Below, one piece after another: positions 1-10,979 of a stretch of 64,000 nt of DNA. Source of the stretch: Manis javanica (lineage: Eukaryota; Chordata; Mammalia; Pholidota; Manidae); contig NC_133162.1 of the NCBI RefSeq assembly GCF_040802235.1, positions 17,501-81,500 on the forward strand, read 5' to 3'. Position numbers and translations under genes: made by a program. A model generated the notes under the pieces. It did no database searches. It saw nothing but the letters and a program-made list of their open reading frames with translations, and was not told where the DNA came from. Within the stretch, counting starts at the first letter, position 1, and every line of letters begins with the position of its first letter.

Positions 1-589
1 CTATGAAAAGTCCCAAAGCGTTTTGGTAAGAAATGTGCCAGCTGATCCTGTCACATATGAAATTGCAAGGCACCCCAATGAGCCCTTGTAAGGAATCTTG
101 AAAAAGAAAATCAAAGCTGGAGGGACAGGCTTCCCAAAAGCAAATCTTGGTACAAAGTTAACAGTAAATGAAACGCTCTGACAGTGTCATAAAGATACAC
201 AGTTGACCCTTGGTAGTAGGCATGTTAACTCCACAGGTCCACTTAAACAGATTTTTTCCCCACAAATATATTGGAAAAATGTTGTCAACAATTTGAAACA
301 TTTCCTTTTCTCTAGCTTACTTTTCTGTAAGAATACAGGAAATAATATGTATAATGCACAAAATATTGTTAATCGAGTGTTTATATTATTGCTACGTCTT
401 CCAGTCAAAATAGGCAATCAGTTTTAGGATAACAAAGTTTTGGCAGAGTCAAATGTTTTATGTATATTGGGACTCTGTGGGGTGTCAACACCACTAGCCC
501 CCATGTTGTTCAAGGGTCAACTGTATATACAGATCAACGTGCCTGAATGGAAAGCCCAGAAATGGCCCTAACCACCAATGGCCAGTTGA

Positions 590-2130
590 TATCTGACAAG
601 GGTGGACAATATTAAATTATGGAGAAATAGTGTCTTTCCAGTAAATAGTGCTTGGCAACCAGCTGTCCACATGCAGAAGAATGAAAATGAACCCTAACTC
701 ATATCACATACAAAAATTAACTCAAAATACATAAGGGCGTATGTGTAATATGTAAAACATGGGGATAAATGTTCACGACCTTGGATTTAGCTATGGTTTC
801 TCAGAGGTGAAACCAAAGTATGAGCAACCAGAGAAAGAATAAATTAATTTCCTCCAAATTAAAATCTTTTCTGCATCAAAAGATACCAACCAAGAAGTGA
901 AGTCAGTCACAGAAAAGAAAATATCTGCACATTGTACATCTGACAAGAGCCTGTTATCCAGAATACACCACGAACTTGTACAGTGCAACAAGACACCATC
1001 CCAATTTTTTAAATGGATGAGAGACTCCAAGACATACAAACACTCAACAAGCACATGGAAAGGTGTCACATAGAATTCCCTGCATACACATGGGAATGGC
1101 TATAATCAGGAAAACTGAAAATCACATGTTGCCAAGGTTGCAGAGGAATTGGAGCCCCTTACCTTTGCTTGTGGCAATGTAAAATGTGCAGTCTGTGTAC
1201 AACAGCTTGACGTTTCCTCATAATATATAATACAATTACCTAATTGTGGGTAAACACCCACTCCTAGATAATACCCCAAAGAAATGACAATGATGTTCAA
1301 ACAGAAACTGGCCCACGAGTTCTTGGCAGCATTGTTCACCACAGCAAAAAGTCAGGAACAACTCAAATGCCCATCAAGGGATGAATGGATGGATAAAACT
1401 GGGTGGATCCATAAACTGCATTTTTCTGCCATATAAAGAAACAAAGGAAAAGGGTCCACAGCCTTCTTGAAAACAGTATGGGGAGGAGGGAGAGCATCCC
1501 CAGAAACTTGAACATACAGTAGATGTATGAGCAGCAATTCCATTTCAGGGCATCTGCCCAAACCACATGACAGCAGGGACTTGGATATTTGGACACCCAT
1601 GTTCACAACTGCATGACTCACAATGGTTAAAAGGTGGAGAAGACCCACGTGTCCACAGACAAATGGATGAACAAAGTGTGGTCTCCACATAGTGAACATG
1701 GGAGTCCTGGCACCTGCTGCATGGATGGACCCTTGAGCCATTTTTCTCAGGGAAATGCACCAGTCAAAGAAGGACGAATACTATGTGATCCCACTTATGT
1801 GAGATTTGGTGGAGCCCATCTGAGCTAAAGTCTCTGGAACAGTTCCAGAAAAAGGAAATGGGATCAGAATGGAAAGACATTTGCACACAGCTGGGCTGGG
1901 TGGAAACACCTGTGTGGGGTCTGCTCACTGCATTATCATATGGAGACCCTAATACTTCCCTCATTTAGGGTCAGGTGGTGGCTCCCTATTTGGGGTAGAA
2001 GCCAAGAGCATTTTGTGTGAATTGGTGGGTGTGGTAAAGTGGGACCATGGAGCATTTAGTGTAAAGAGTGTTTGTACTGACACGTCAAGTTTTCTGTGTG
2101 CTTGAAATGGCTGGAAAGTAAATTACTTTG
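590..2130 (+). mobile_element. Old L1 3'-half fragment(s) in unit 1
   Basis: This stretch carries the order of motifs expected of the end of ORF2 and the 3' end of old L1 elements: 'atggatgaacaaagtgtgg', 'cagcaattccatttcagggca', 'gtgatcccacttatgtgag'. It is strongly diverged and is shared by units 2 and 3, so it predates the duplication. Open frames here are short and on the wrong strand for L1, and are treated as chance. Confidence 0.7.
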
Positions 2131-2579
2131 CAGAACAACCATGTCAGTCCTGCACCAGAAAAGTAGAGAAGACATCACACCCGGTCAGAGGCCAAGCCCT
2201 CCCCTTTCAGTTCACCCGAAGTGGACCGCTACTCAGCCTGAGGGAGTCACTACAAGGCACGTGGTAAAATTCCCTTGCAGACACTGGGCTTGGTTGTTGG
2301 AACGACCTGGAGTGGAACTGTGGGATTTTTTAATTCCAATATCCACACCACTCCACCAAAAACCTGTTACAGCTAAAAATAAAACCATTAATCTTACAGG
2401 ATACAAAATCAATATACAAAAGTTGTTTGTTTCTGTTCACCAATAACCATCAGAAAGAGAGATTAAGAAAACAATGCCCTTTACAACTGCATCATAAAGA
2501 ATAAAGCACCTAAGGACAAGCCTAACCAATGAGGCAGGAGGCTTGAGGCTTGAGGTCTGAACACTGTGGACACTGGAGA

Positions 2580-3700
2580 CCTGGATGGGAGGAGTTAGGT
2601 TATTACAAGTCCCGTCCACCCACAGCAACCTGCAGACCCCATGGGACCCCCCCACCGAAATTCCACCACACTTCACACAGAGGCAAACACCCAAAAGGCT
2701 GAATGGAACCACACAGGACCCCATCCCCACAGCCGTCCTGAGAAAGCACAGCCCGGGCATCATGCCCTGACCTCCCACTACACTGTGGACCTGTAGCAAC
2801 CAAGACCCCATGTGGCGCCCAAGCAGAAGCAGGTGTGGAAACGGGACACCAGGTGCCCTTCATCCCCCAACCTGCTCGGCCTGAAGAACCAGCTCAACGA
2901 GGCCCCCAGCGCAGCCCAAGGGTGGGGGCCACCCTCAGGGAGCCAGGCTGGGTCAGTGCCATGCTGTGCCTTGGGGGCCTCCCAGGCAGATCCCACCTTG
3001 GGGACTCTTCCCAGGAAACTGCCTCATATGCTGGGCACACAGCAAGGGCTGCAGCCCAAGTAAGTGGGCTGCTTGAGCAGCCAAGTCCCCTCCGTCCCCA
3101 TTCCCATCTCAGAGCCTCATTAGGAAGGACACCTGCAGCCTGGAGGGTGTCCCACAAGTGTGGCCAATCCACCCACTGCACAGGGCCTGAGGTGCACAGC
3201 ACGGAGACACGGGCTCCCAGGGAAGCGTTGGACGCCACACACCCGCCCCAGCCCGGTCTCAGCCCAGGCCCGAACTTGCCCTGAGTGCTGCCCGCCGCAC
3301 CCTCAACTCAGCCGCACCCGTCTCGGCCCAGACTCCGCAAAGACCCCGTTCCCCATCGGAGGCCTTCCTCCCCTGGTCCCTGAAGAGGAGTGCTCAGCAG
3401 GCGATGCACGGAAAGCCTCTCCTTACCTTTCCCTACCACAGGTCCTCAGGAAACTGAGCTGTCACTGTGCACATGGCCCGTGGTGTCACGGAGCCGCAGG
3501 GGAAACAGCAATTCCAGCACTGGTCAGAGCCGGGAGAAAAGGCCTGCGTCATGACCACACATGCGCCCCACTGGTCCACAAAGAGAGCAGAGGCACTGCT
3601 TGTGGGTCACGGTGAGTGGGGCAGGACAGGGCTCACAGCTCAGGGAAAGTGGTGCCCCCTTGTGGCTAAACTGATGAACCACAAATCTTTGGATATTCAA
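2580..3700. other. GC-rich block of unit 1
   Basis: A GC-rich segment homologous to 10,980-13,080 and 42,060-43,160. CpG is more depleted here than in the other two, with many CA/TG in place of CG, so this copy looks the most decayed. A frame open from 2835 to 3284 is partly colinear with the longer frame in unit 3, but no domain or start context supports a protein. It may once have been a CpG island or promoter. Confidence 0.6.
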
Positions 3701-4024
3701 GCCTCAATCAGCACAAATTTCCTGTGTCTTCTACACTTTGAGAATGAAAGGAATGAAATGAAGTAGACACAGACTTTACAACTTACACCAAAATTAACTC
3801 AAAATTCCCCATAGGCATGTTCCTTAGAAAACTAAAAATAGAAATACCAATTGACCTGGGAATTCCACTCTTAGGAATTTACCCAAAGAATATAATTTCT
3901 CAGATTCAAAAAGACATATGCACCCCTACATTTGTTGCAGCACTATTTACAATAGCCAAGATATGGAAGCAACCTAAGTGTCCATCAGTAGATGAATGGA
4001 TAAATGTGTGGTACATAAACACAA

Positions 4025-4517
4025 TGTGCCAGAGTCCAGCTCCAGCAGGGGGGTGTGAAGCTAAAAAGGATGAGATGAAGTCAGTGCATGGAGAGACAGG
4101 ACACAGAGTCAGATGGAGGTGGTCTCTCGAGAAAGTGCTGATGATAGCTTTATTTATACCATTTTGCACAAGGATATGATTATTTTTTATTGTTCTGTTA
4201 ATTAATTGGTATAGGCAGTTGATTAATAGGTATAGGCAAGCTTTATTCTTTCCTCTTCTTTCTAGTCTATTCATGGTTGGTCAGGTGTTAGGTGATCGTT
4301 TTCTGTTCCTTGACCAAAACTTTTCCTGGCAACGTGCACTCTCTACTGTTTTATGTTTCTATGCTATGCAGTTTCTAGGTAGTGCATGTGACCACAGGAG
4401 CATGCAGTATGTAGCAGTGACTATGGAGTCTATCAGCTCAGGGTGAAATACAGGTCACTCACTACCACAGTTAGCTAGGCAGGTATCATCATCTATATTT
4501 TTAATGCAATGGGTACA
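4025..4517 (-). repeat. 3' LTR of ERV copy A
   Basis: A segment of 493 bp. On the minus strand it begins TGTACCC after a purine-rich tract and ends CTGGCACA, giving TG...CA termini. It contains 'ggtataaataaagc', which combines a TATA-like box with a poly(A) signal about 130 bp from the end, as in several class II LTRs. It differs from the U3 at 22,771-23,093 and 37,116-37,433. Confidence 0.65.
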
Positions 4518-5299
4518 CTTTATCTTCTCAGAATATTTATTCTATCATAGGTAGATGCAAGATAAAGATAGAAAGCATGATTTAGAACTGTAAGAAGGCA
4601 AGTGTAGATGATCAGGTTTGTGCCTATAGACCAGGTATTAATCCAAGCCAGACAAGAGAAACAAAACATCCACAGGTGTAGATGATTTCTCTCAAAACTG
4701 GGGGGTGAGGTTCTAAGCCTCACCTCTGTTGGCCCCCATTTTCTCACCTGATGGCCCCCATGTGACTGTGCCTGTCTTAGGTTGTTCCTCCCTTGAGGAA
4801 TCTTACCCGTCTCTGGCTAACCAGCCATCTTCCGGGGCCATACAGGGAGATATAAAGCTGGTAAGTGAGAGAGAATTAATGTTCTTTGAAAATGTTAGCT
4901 TTTCACTTCTTTGAAGATTTATGCCCCATGGCTTCTATGCCCAGCACTTGTCTTGAGGTATTATTATCACTTGGAAGAATTATGGTACTTGGTAATTTCA
5001 TGTATGAGGCACAAATTCTAGTAAAGGGCTGTAATTAGGAAGGAAGAAGAAAAACTATGGAAGTAGCAGATGGAAGAAAACATGAGAAGATTGATTAAGT
5101 GTCAAACAGGGTTATTCCATTCAGTATTCCCCTATAATTCTATTTCTCTAATTTTCCTATAAAACTCTTCATCACTAATTTCACTAGCATTACAAAAAAG
5201 AGGGGCATTCCCACTTAGGTGGAGATGGGGTAGTCAGTGACTAGCTGCCTGCACATTTTGGTATTCTATGCCAAGATTGCCATCTGGCCTCTGCATGTT

Positions 5300-5548
5300 C
5301 TATTTTTCAGGACCACTATCATGAAAAGCTTCTGGGAAGTTTACGTTCTCCTCCTTTCCATGCCGCTTAGCAAAGGTTAGCTTAGCCCTTGGCAACAATG
5401 CAAGCAAACACAAAGCCAATAGTATAATGGAGAATAACAAAATCAAGGTGGGTAATAGAGGGAGCCAGCTGTGAAGGCCCTTGATTTGTGGGGGGTCTTT
5501 CTCCAGCCTGAGCTTTGCTACACAGCTTGAGTAGCATGGCTCCCATCA
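5300..5548 (-). pseudogene. Env C-terminal remnant (membrane anchor), ERV copy A
   Basis: One minus-strand frame gives a hydrophobic run beginning WLPLLPTLILLF and rich in Leu, Ile and Ala, then a basic tail, then a stop at 5302-5300. This is the layout of a retroviral transmembrane-subunit anchor and cytoplasmic tail, and its position just upstream of the env-LTR block fits. Everything upstream in env is missing, so it is non-functional. The assignment rests on composition and position, not on a motif. Confidence 0.5.
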
Positions 5549-6082
5549 AAAATGGAATACTACTCAGCTGTAAGAAAAAAACAAATCCTACCATTTGCAA
5601 TAACATGGATGGAGCTGAAAGATATTATGCTCAGTGAAATAAGCAAGGTGGAGAAAGCCAAATACCAAATGATTTCCCTCATTTGTGGAGTATAACAGCA
5701 AAGTAAAACTGAAGGAATGAAACAGCAGCAGACTCACAGACTCCAAGAAGGGACTAGCAGTTAACCAAAGGGGAGGGTGGGGGAGGGCAGGTGAGGAGGG
5801 AGGGAGAAGGGGATTGAGGGGAATTATGATTGGCACGCATGATGTGGGGGATCACGGGGAAGACAGTGTAGAACAGAGAAGACAAGTAGTGCCTCTGTGG
5901 CATCTTACTACACTGATGGACAGTGAATGCAATGGGGTACAGAGGGAACTCGATAATACAGGTGAATGTAGTAACCACAGTGATTTTTCATGTGAAACCT
6001 TCATAAGAGTGTATATCAATAATACCTTAATTTTAAAAATTTTTTTTAATGGGACACTCATTAAAAAAATTCTCCATAGGCA

Positions 6083-7371
6083 AATTTTTATGCAAAATTA
6101 TAAAATTTGTTGGTAAAAGCAAAATCTACACAACCTTGAAGACTTTCAACACCCAAAACAAAAGGCCTATCCACAAAAGAAAAATAATCACATGGTCTTT
6201 ATAGAATTATAATTTCTACTCTAAAAGACCTTGCTCAGAGAACCAAAACACAAGACACAAACTGAAAGAAAATATTTTCAAAACACATATTTGATAAAGG
6301 ATTTGTACTCAAGATATACAAAAATCCATAAAACAAAAATGAGCCATTAAAAATATTTTACGATTTTAAAAAGTCTCACCTTAACATCCAAGAATTACAT
6401 TGCCCCTATTTAGACAACTGCTTTGAAAAACCATGCCCCAACAAAAGCCACCATGCAATTTTACACAATAGCTCTGTTCATAAAGGCTAAAAACTTAAAG
6501 AAATCAGGATGTGTTTCAGCAGATGAATGCTTTGGCAAATTGGGGTACATCCATTACATCTCACTACAACCTGTACAGTGATTTGCCCAGTGAAGCTGGT
6601 GCCTTGATCACTGGAGGTTACAGGTCTACACCACGTGAGAAATGGTTTCTAACAGCTTCTTTGGGATTATGAAGGCATCAGCCTTCGGCCAGCAGAAGGC
6701 TTCATTCTTCCCTGTGGGATTGGAACGCATCACCCTCCCAGTACATGACATGGATGCGTTCACCAACCTGGAAGCTCTCCAAAATCCGTATTTTGAGACA
6801 CTGGTATGACATATTATTAACTCCATTTTGATCCCCTCCCCTTTCTCTGGAGAATGGAGGGGTGAGACTGAAAATCTCAAGCTTCTAATCATGGCTTGGG
6901 CTTTCTGCCTGTCAGACACCCAGAAGAACCCACCCAGAACCACCTACTTCGAACAAAAGATGCCACATTTATTCAGGAAATACCCAGAGCTTTAGGAGCC
7001 CAGTGTCAGGATTGAGGCACAGACCAACATACATGTGTTCTACTGTACTTCCATGTTCACGGTAGCACATCCCAGGGAGAGGGTTGGGAAGTTGTGCTTC
7101 CACTATCCCAGGAGAAGGAGGATTTAAAACAGAAACTAAGTAAAGTTATATAAAAAATATAACGTATAACGTGTGACCCCAAGATGTACAGACTGAGATC
7201 CCAAATAAAAGGCCAATTTAGCTATAGAGACAAGTATCAGCTTCCATGGCTATTTGAGAGTCTGACAGGCTGTGTTTCTAACTGTCCGTTTGCAGCTCTG
7301 GGTGGAGAGTGAAGGCCCCTCCCACAGGGTGATGGAAAGAGACTTGTGCTCAGAGGAGAAGCCTGTCTTTT
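6083..7371. repeat. Right part of unit 1 (old L1-derived and unclassified)
   Basis: Homologous to 13,217-14,228 and 37,466-38,503. It contains diverged L1 ORF2-like sequence ('ggatttgtactcaagatataca', 'cagatgaatgctttggcaaat') and a unique-looking tail with 'catggcttgggctttctgcct'. No gene was recognised. Confidence 0.6.
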
Positions 7372-8149
7372 TTAAAATTCCATCATTAAATAAAGTGAAC
7401 ATTAATAAAATACTAAGAATAGACTTAAGGTGCAAATTTTGTGCATTGAAAATTATAAAACATTGATAATTTAAAAACTAAGTAAGATTTAATACATGTA
7501 AAGTCTACTCATGTTGATGGAAAGACTTAAATACTGTTAGGGTGGCAATGACACAAATGCAACCTACAGAGTCAATGTGATTTCTTTGAAAATTCACAGG
7601 CTTTAATGTACCAGCTCATCCTGACACGTGGAATTTCAAGGGAACCCAAAGAGCCCTTGAAAACAATCTTGACAAAGAAAATCAAGCTGAAGGCTCAAAG
7701 CCCCCAATATCTTATCTTAGTACAAAGTAACAGTAAATAAAACACTGTGACACTGGCATAAACATACACAGTTGGCCCATGGACAGCAGGGGTGTGAACT
7801 GCCCAGGTCCACTTGAGGGGATTTTTTTCCACAAATATATATAAAAAATGTTTAAAGGCTTAAGACGATTTGAAACATTTGCTTTTTTCTAGCGTACCTT
7901 ACTGTTAGAATACAGCACAAAACATGTATCATGTACAAAATATGTGTTAATTGACTGTTCATATTATTGGTAACTTTCAGTCAAAATAGGCAATCAGATT
8001 TAGGATAATACTTAAGTTTGGGGGAGTGAGATATTTTATATGGATTCTGACTCTGTGGGATGTCAGCTACACAAAACCCCATGTTGTCAAAGGTCAACTG
8101 TATGTATAGATCAACAAAACTGAGTGGAAAGCCCAGAAGTGACCCCAAC

Positions 8150-9770
8150 CATCTACAGTCAATTGCTTTCTAACAAGGGTGGACTACACCAAATTAGGGA
8201 AAGAATGGTCTTTTCAGCAAACGCTGATGGGCAAATGACTGTCCATGTACGGAGGAATGAAACTGAACCCTTAACTCATGTCACAGACAAAAATTAACTC
8301 AAAACAAAGGGCTTACATAATAGGTAAAAGTATGGACTCTAGAAGAAAACATGAGGATAAATGCTCATGACCTTGGATTTAGCCATGGTTTCTCAGATCT
8401 GACACCAAAGGACAAGCAACGGAAGAAAGCATAAATTAGAGTTCCCCCAAATTAAAAACTTTTCTGCATCAAAAGTCACCAACCAGAAAGTGAAAAACAG
8501 CCACAGAATGGAAGAAAATATCTCCACATTGTACATCTGACAAGAGCCTGTAACCCAGAAAACACCACAAACTTGTACAAGGCAACAAGACAACACCCAA
8601 ATGTTTAAAGCGGATGAAAAATTCCAAGCAAGACACACAAACGTTCAACAAGCACATGAACACAGCATTACTTGCTATGGAAATGCAAATTAAACCACAG
8701 TGACCACCCCCTGCAAGCACACAGCAGTGGCCATCCTCAGGAAAATTCAAAATCACATGTTGCCAAGGATGTAGAGGAATTGGAGCCCCTAACCTTTACT
8801 TGTGGAAATATAAAACATGCAGCTTGTGTACAACAGCTTGGCATTTCCTCATAATATATAATACAATTACCTAATTGTGGGTAAAGACCCACTCCTAGAT
8901 ACATATACCAAAGAAATGAAAAAGCTGTTGAAACAGAAACTGGCCCATGAGTTCTTGGCAGCACTGCTCACCACAGCAAAAAGGTAGAAACAACTCAAAT
9001 GCACTTAACGGGGTGAACGGATGAACAAAACAGGGTTGACCCATAAACTGCATTATTCTGCCAAATACAGAAATAAAGAAAAATGGTCCAAAGCTGCTTT
9101 GAAAACTGTGTGTGTGGAGGGCGTCCAAAGAAACTCGAGCACAGAATTAACATATGATTAGCAATTCCATTTCAGGGCATTTACCCAAATGACATGAAAG
9201 CAGGGACTTAAAAATTGCACACCCATGTTCACAGCTGCATGATTCACAACAGCCAAAAGGTGGAGATGACCCAGGTGTCCAGACAGATGAAAAAAATGTG
9301 GTCTCTACACAGTGGAGTAAAGGAGTTCTAGAACCTGCTGCACACATGGACACCAAAGCCATTATGCTCAGTGAAATGTGCCCCTCAAAGAATGACAAAT
9401 ATTATGTGATCCCACTTATGTGAGGTCCTGGAGAGCCCAACTGAGGTAAAGTCTCGGGAACAGTTCCAGAAAAAGGAAACTGCATCAGGACAGAAAGACG
9501 TGTGCACACAGCTGGGGCGGGTGGTGACAGCTGCGGTGGGTCTGTGCATTGGATTATCATGTGGAGACCCTAATACTTCCCTAAATTTGGAGTCAGGTGG
9601 TGGTTTCCTGGAAGCATGTCCCCGTTTGGGGTAAACTCTACAGCATTTTGTGTTTAGTGGCAACTGTGGTGAAGTGAGACACTAGGAAATTCAGCATAAA
9701 GAGAATCTGTACTGACACTGCAAGATTTCTGTATGTTTGAAATTGCTGGAAAGTAAATTACTTTGCAAAA
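8150..9770 (+). mobile_element. Old L1 3'-half fragment(s) in unit 2
   Basis: Diverged L1 3'-end sequence colinear with 590-2130 and 39,290-41,400, including 'gcaattccatttcagggca' and 'gtgatcccacttatgtgag'. It contains the intact, uninterrupted form of the site where a young L1 landed in unit 3 (about 9095-9115 here). Confidence 0.7.
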
Positions 9771-10199
9771 CAACCGTAAGAAAAGCAGAGGAGATATAAT
9801 ACCCTGTTAAGAGAGGCCAAGCCCTCCCCATCCAGTTCACACGAAGGGAATGCTACTCACCTTGCAGGGGTCCAGGGCTCATTAGAAGGCATGTCAGAGG
9901 ATCACATGTAGCCACTTGTCCTTGGGCATTGGGACGACCTGGGGTACAAACAAGTGGGATTTTAGAATTCCAGTTTCCCACCCAACTCCACCAAAGACCT
10001 GTTAGAACTAAAAATGAATTCAATAAACTGGTAAGATACCAAACCAACTGTAGATAAAAGGAGACTTCCTGTGGCCAGGATTTTCATCTGGCCCTGGCTG
10101 ACTAGCTCACTGCACACCTGTGGGCAATACATGGCTGTTGAGCTCTGCCAAGTGCTGTTGGCGTGACACAGTGTCACTGCTGCAAGGCTGCAGGAGAGC

Positions 10200-10345
10200 A
10201 GAGCAGAGGCTGGAGTGGTGGCAGCGCAGAGGACAGAGGCCCAGAGGATGGCTGTGTGGGACAGCTGTGCAGGCAGAGAGGCCCAGAGGACAGCTGTGCG
10301 GACAGAGGGGCCCAGAGGATGGCTATGCAGAGGGGCCCAGAGGCA
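10200..10345. repeat. GC-rich minisatellite in unit 2
   Basis: Imperfect repeats of about 30-35 bp built on 'ggcccagaggatggctgtg' and 'ggcccagaggacagctgtg', about four copies. They lie in the roughly 0.5-kb segment found only in unit 2. The frame stays open on both strands only because the repeat lacks stop codons. Confidence 0.7.
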
Positions 10346-10979
10346 GAGAGTGGTTTGCTGCATGCATCCTTGCTCTGAGTGAATGGGATTTTAGTGACTG
10401 ACCTGCCACCTGGAAATAAAGTGGGGTATAATCTTTTACCTGAAGAATTTTGCTGTCAATTTCTTTGGTCACATTGTATCCATAGCAAACTTGCCCAGGG
10501 CTGAAACCCATTGGCAAGACACCAGTGGACAAAAGTCGTCTGCTTGTATTCACTAATAACCAACCATCAGAGAGGTTAAGAAAACAATGCCCTTTACAAC
10601 TACATCATAACTAATAAAGTGCTGTGGGTAAAACTGCAATATTTCCAGAATATCTCGCATGGCCTTAGTGCATCTCCATATGAATAGGTGCTTCCAAGGG
10701 GAGAGAAGTAGTCCATCTCTATATCAACAGGTAATTACAAGGGTGAGCAAGGGCGTATCTGGATTGGAGAAGTTCAATAGGGCCCCTTCTTCTGCAGCCA
10801 GGTTGTGAGAGACACTAGTGAGTAGAAGTGGACGACTGCTAGTAAGTAATAAACGGGTTTCTCCCACTTTATTTCTCCCTTTGACTGATCTCGGTTCAAA
10901 GGTATTTTGCCCTGGGATTTTCCCCAAAGTTACAAGTACCTAAGAACAAACCTAAGCGAGAAGGCGGGAGGCCTGAGCT

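Larger units (their letters stand above)
4025..5548 (-). mobile_element. Partial class II-like ERV (env 3' end and 3' LTR), copy A
   Basis: On the minus strand this reads as the end of env, then a block of about 550 bp (5097-4549), then a purine-rich stretch, then a 3' LTR (4517-4025). It lies inside the L1 at 3801-6082. No second LTR is present and the right junction (about 5548) has no LTR terminus, so it was truncated by recombination or deletion. The 550-bp block also occurs at 23,140-23,705 and 36,513-37,075, where it is joined to a different U3. Class II is inferred from the LTR end and the betaretrovirus-like sequence in copy C. Confidence 0.7.
3801..6082 (+). mobile_element. 5'-truncated L1 with 17-bp target-site duplication, split by an ERV
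   Basis: L1 3'-end sequence runs from about 3818 to 4024 (cysteine-rich C-terminus of ORF2 and 'ccatcagtagatgaatgga') and resumes at about 5549-6065 through the G-rich 3' UTR and the terminal A-rich tail. The flanks 3801-3817 and 6066-6082 match over 17 bp with one mismatch ('aaaattcccc...' against 'aaaattctcc...'). Units 2 (about 13,200) and 3 (about 43,300) have the same site without any insertion. This is therefore an L1 insertion that postdates the split of the copies. The element is too truncated to be active. Confidence 0.85.
1..7371 (+). repeat. Tandem duplication unit 1 (left end cut by window)
   Basis: First of three copies of a multi-kilobase unit. Shared landmarks occur in the same order in all copies: a segment starting with an 'agctgatcctg'-like motif (about 38, 7610, 38742), old L1 3' sequence with 'taatatataatacaatt' (about 1224, 8851, 39988), 'gagttaggtta' and relatives (about 2590, 11010, 42130), a GC-rich block, 'gatgaaccacaaa' and relatives (about 3673, 13077, 43166), and a final segment that in units 1 and 3 reads 'gagaagcctgtctt'. 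This copy lacks about 0.3 kb (10,620-10,940) that units 2 and 3 share, and carries a private L1/ERV insertion at 3,818-6,065. No host gene was recognised in it. The ends were placed by eye. Confidence 0.85.
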
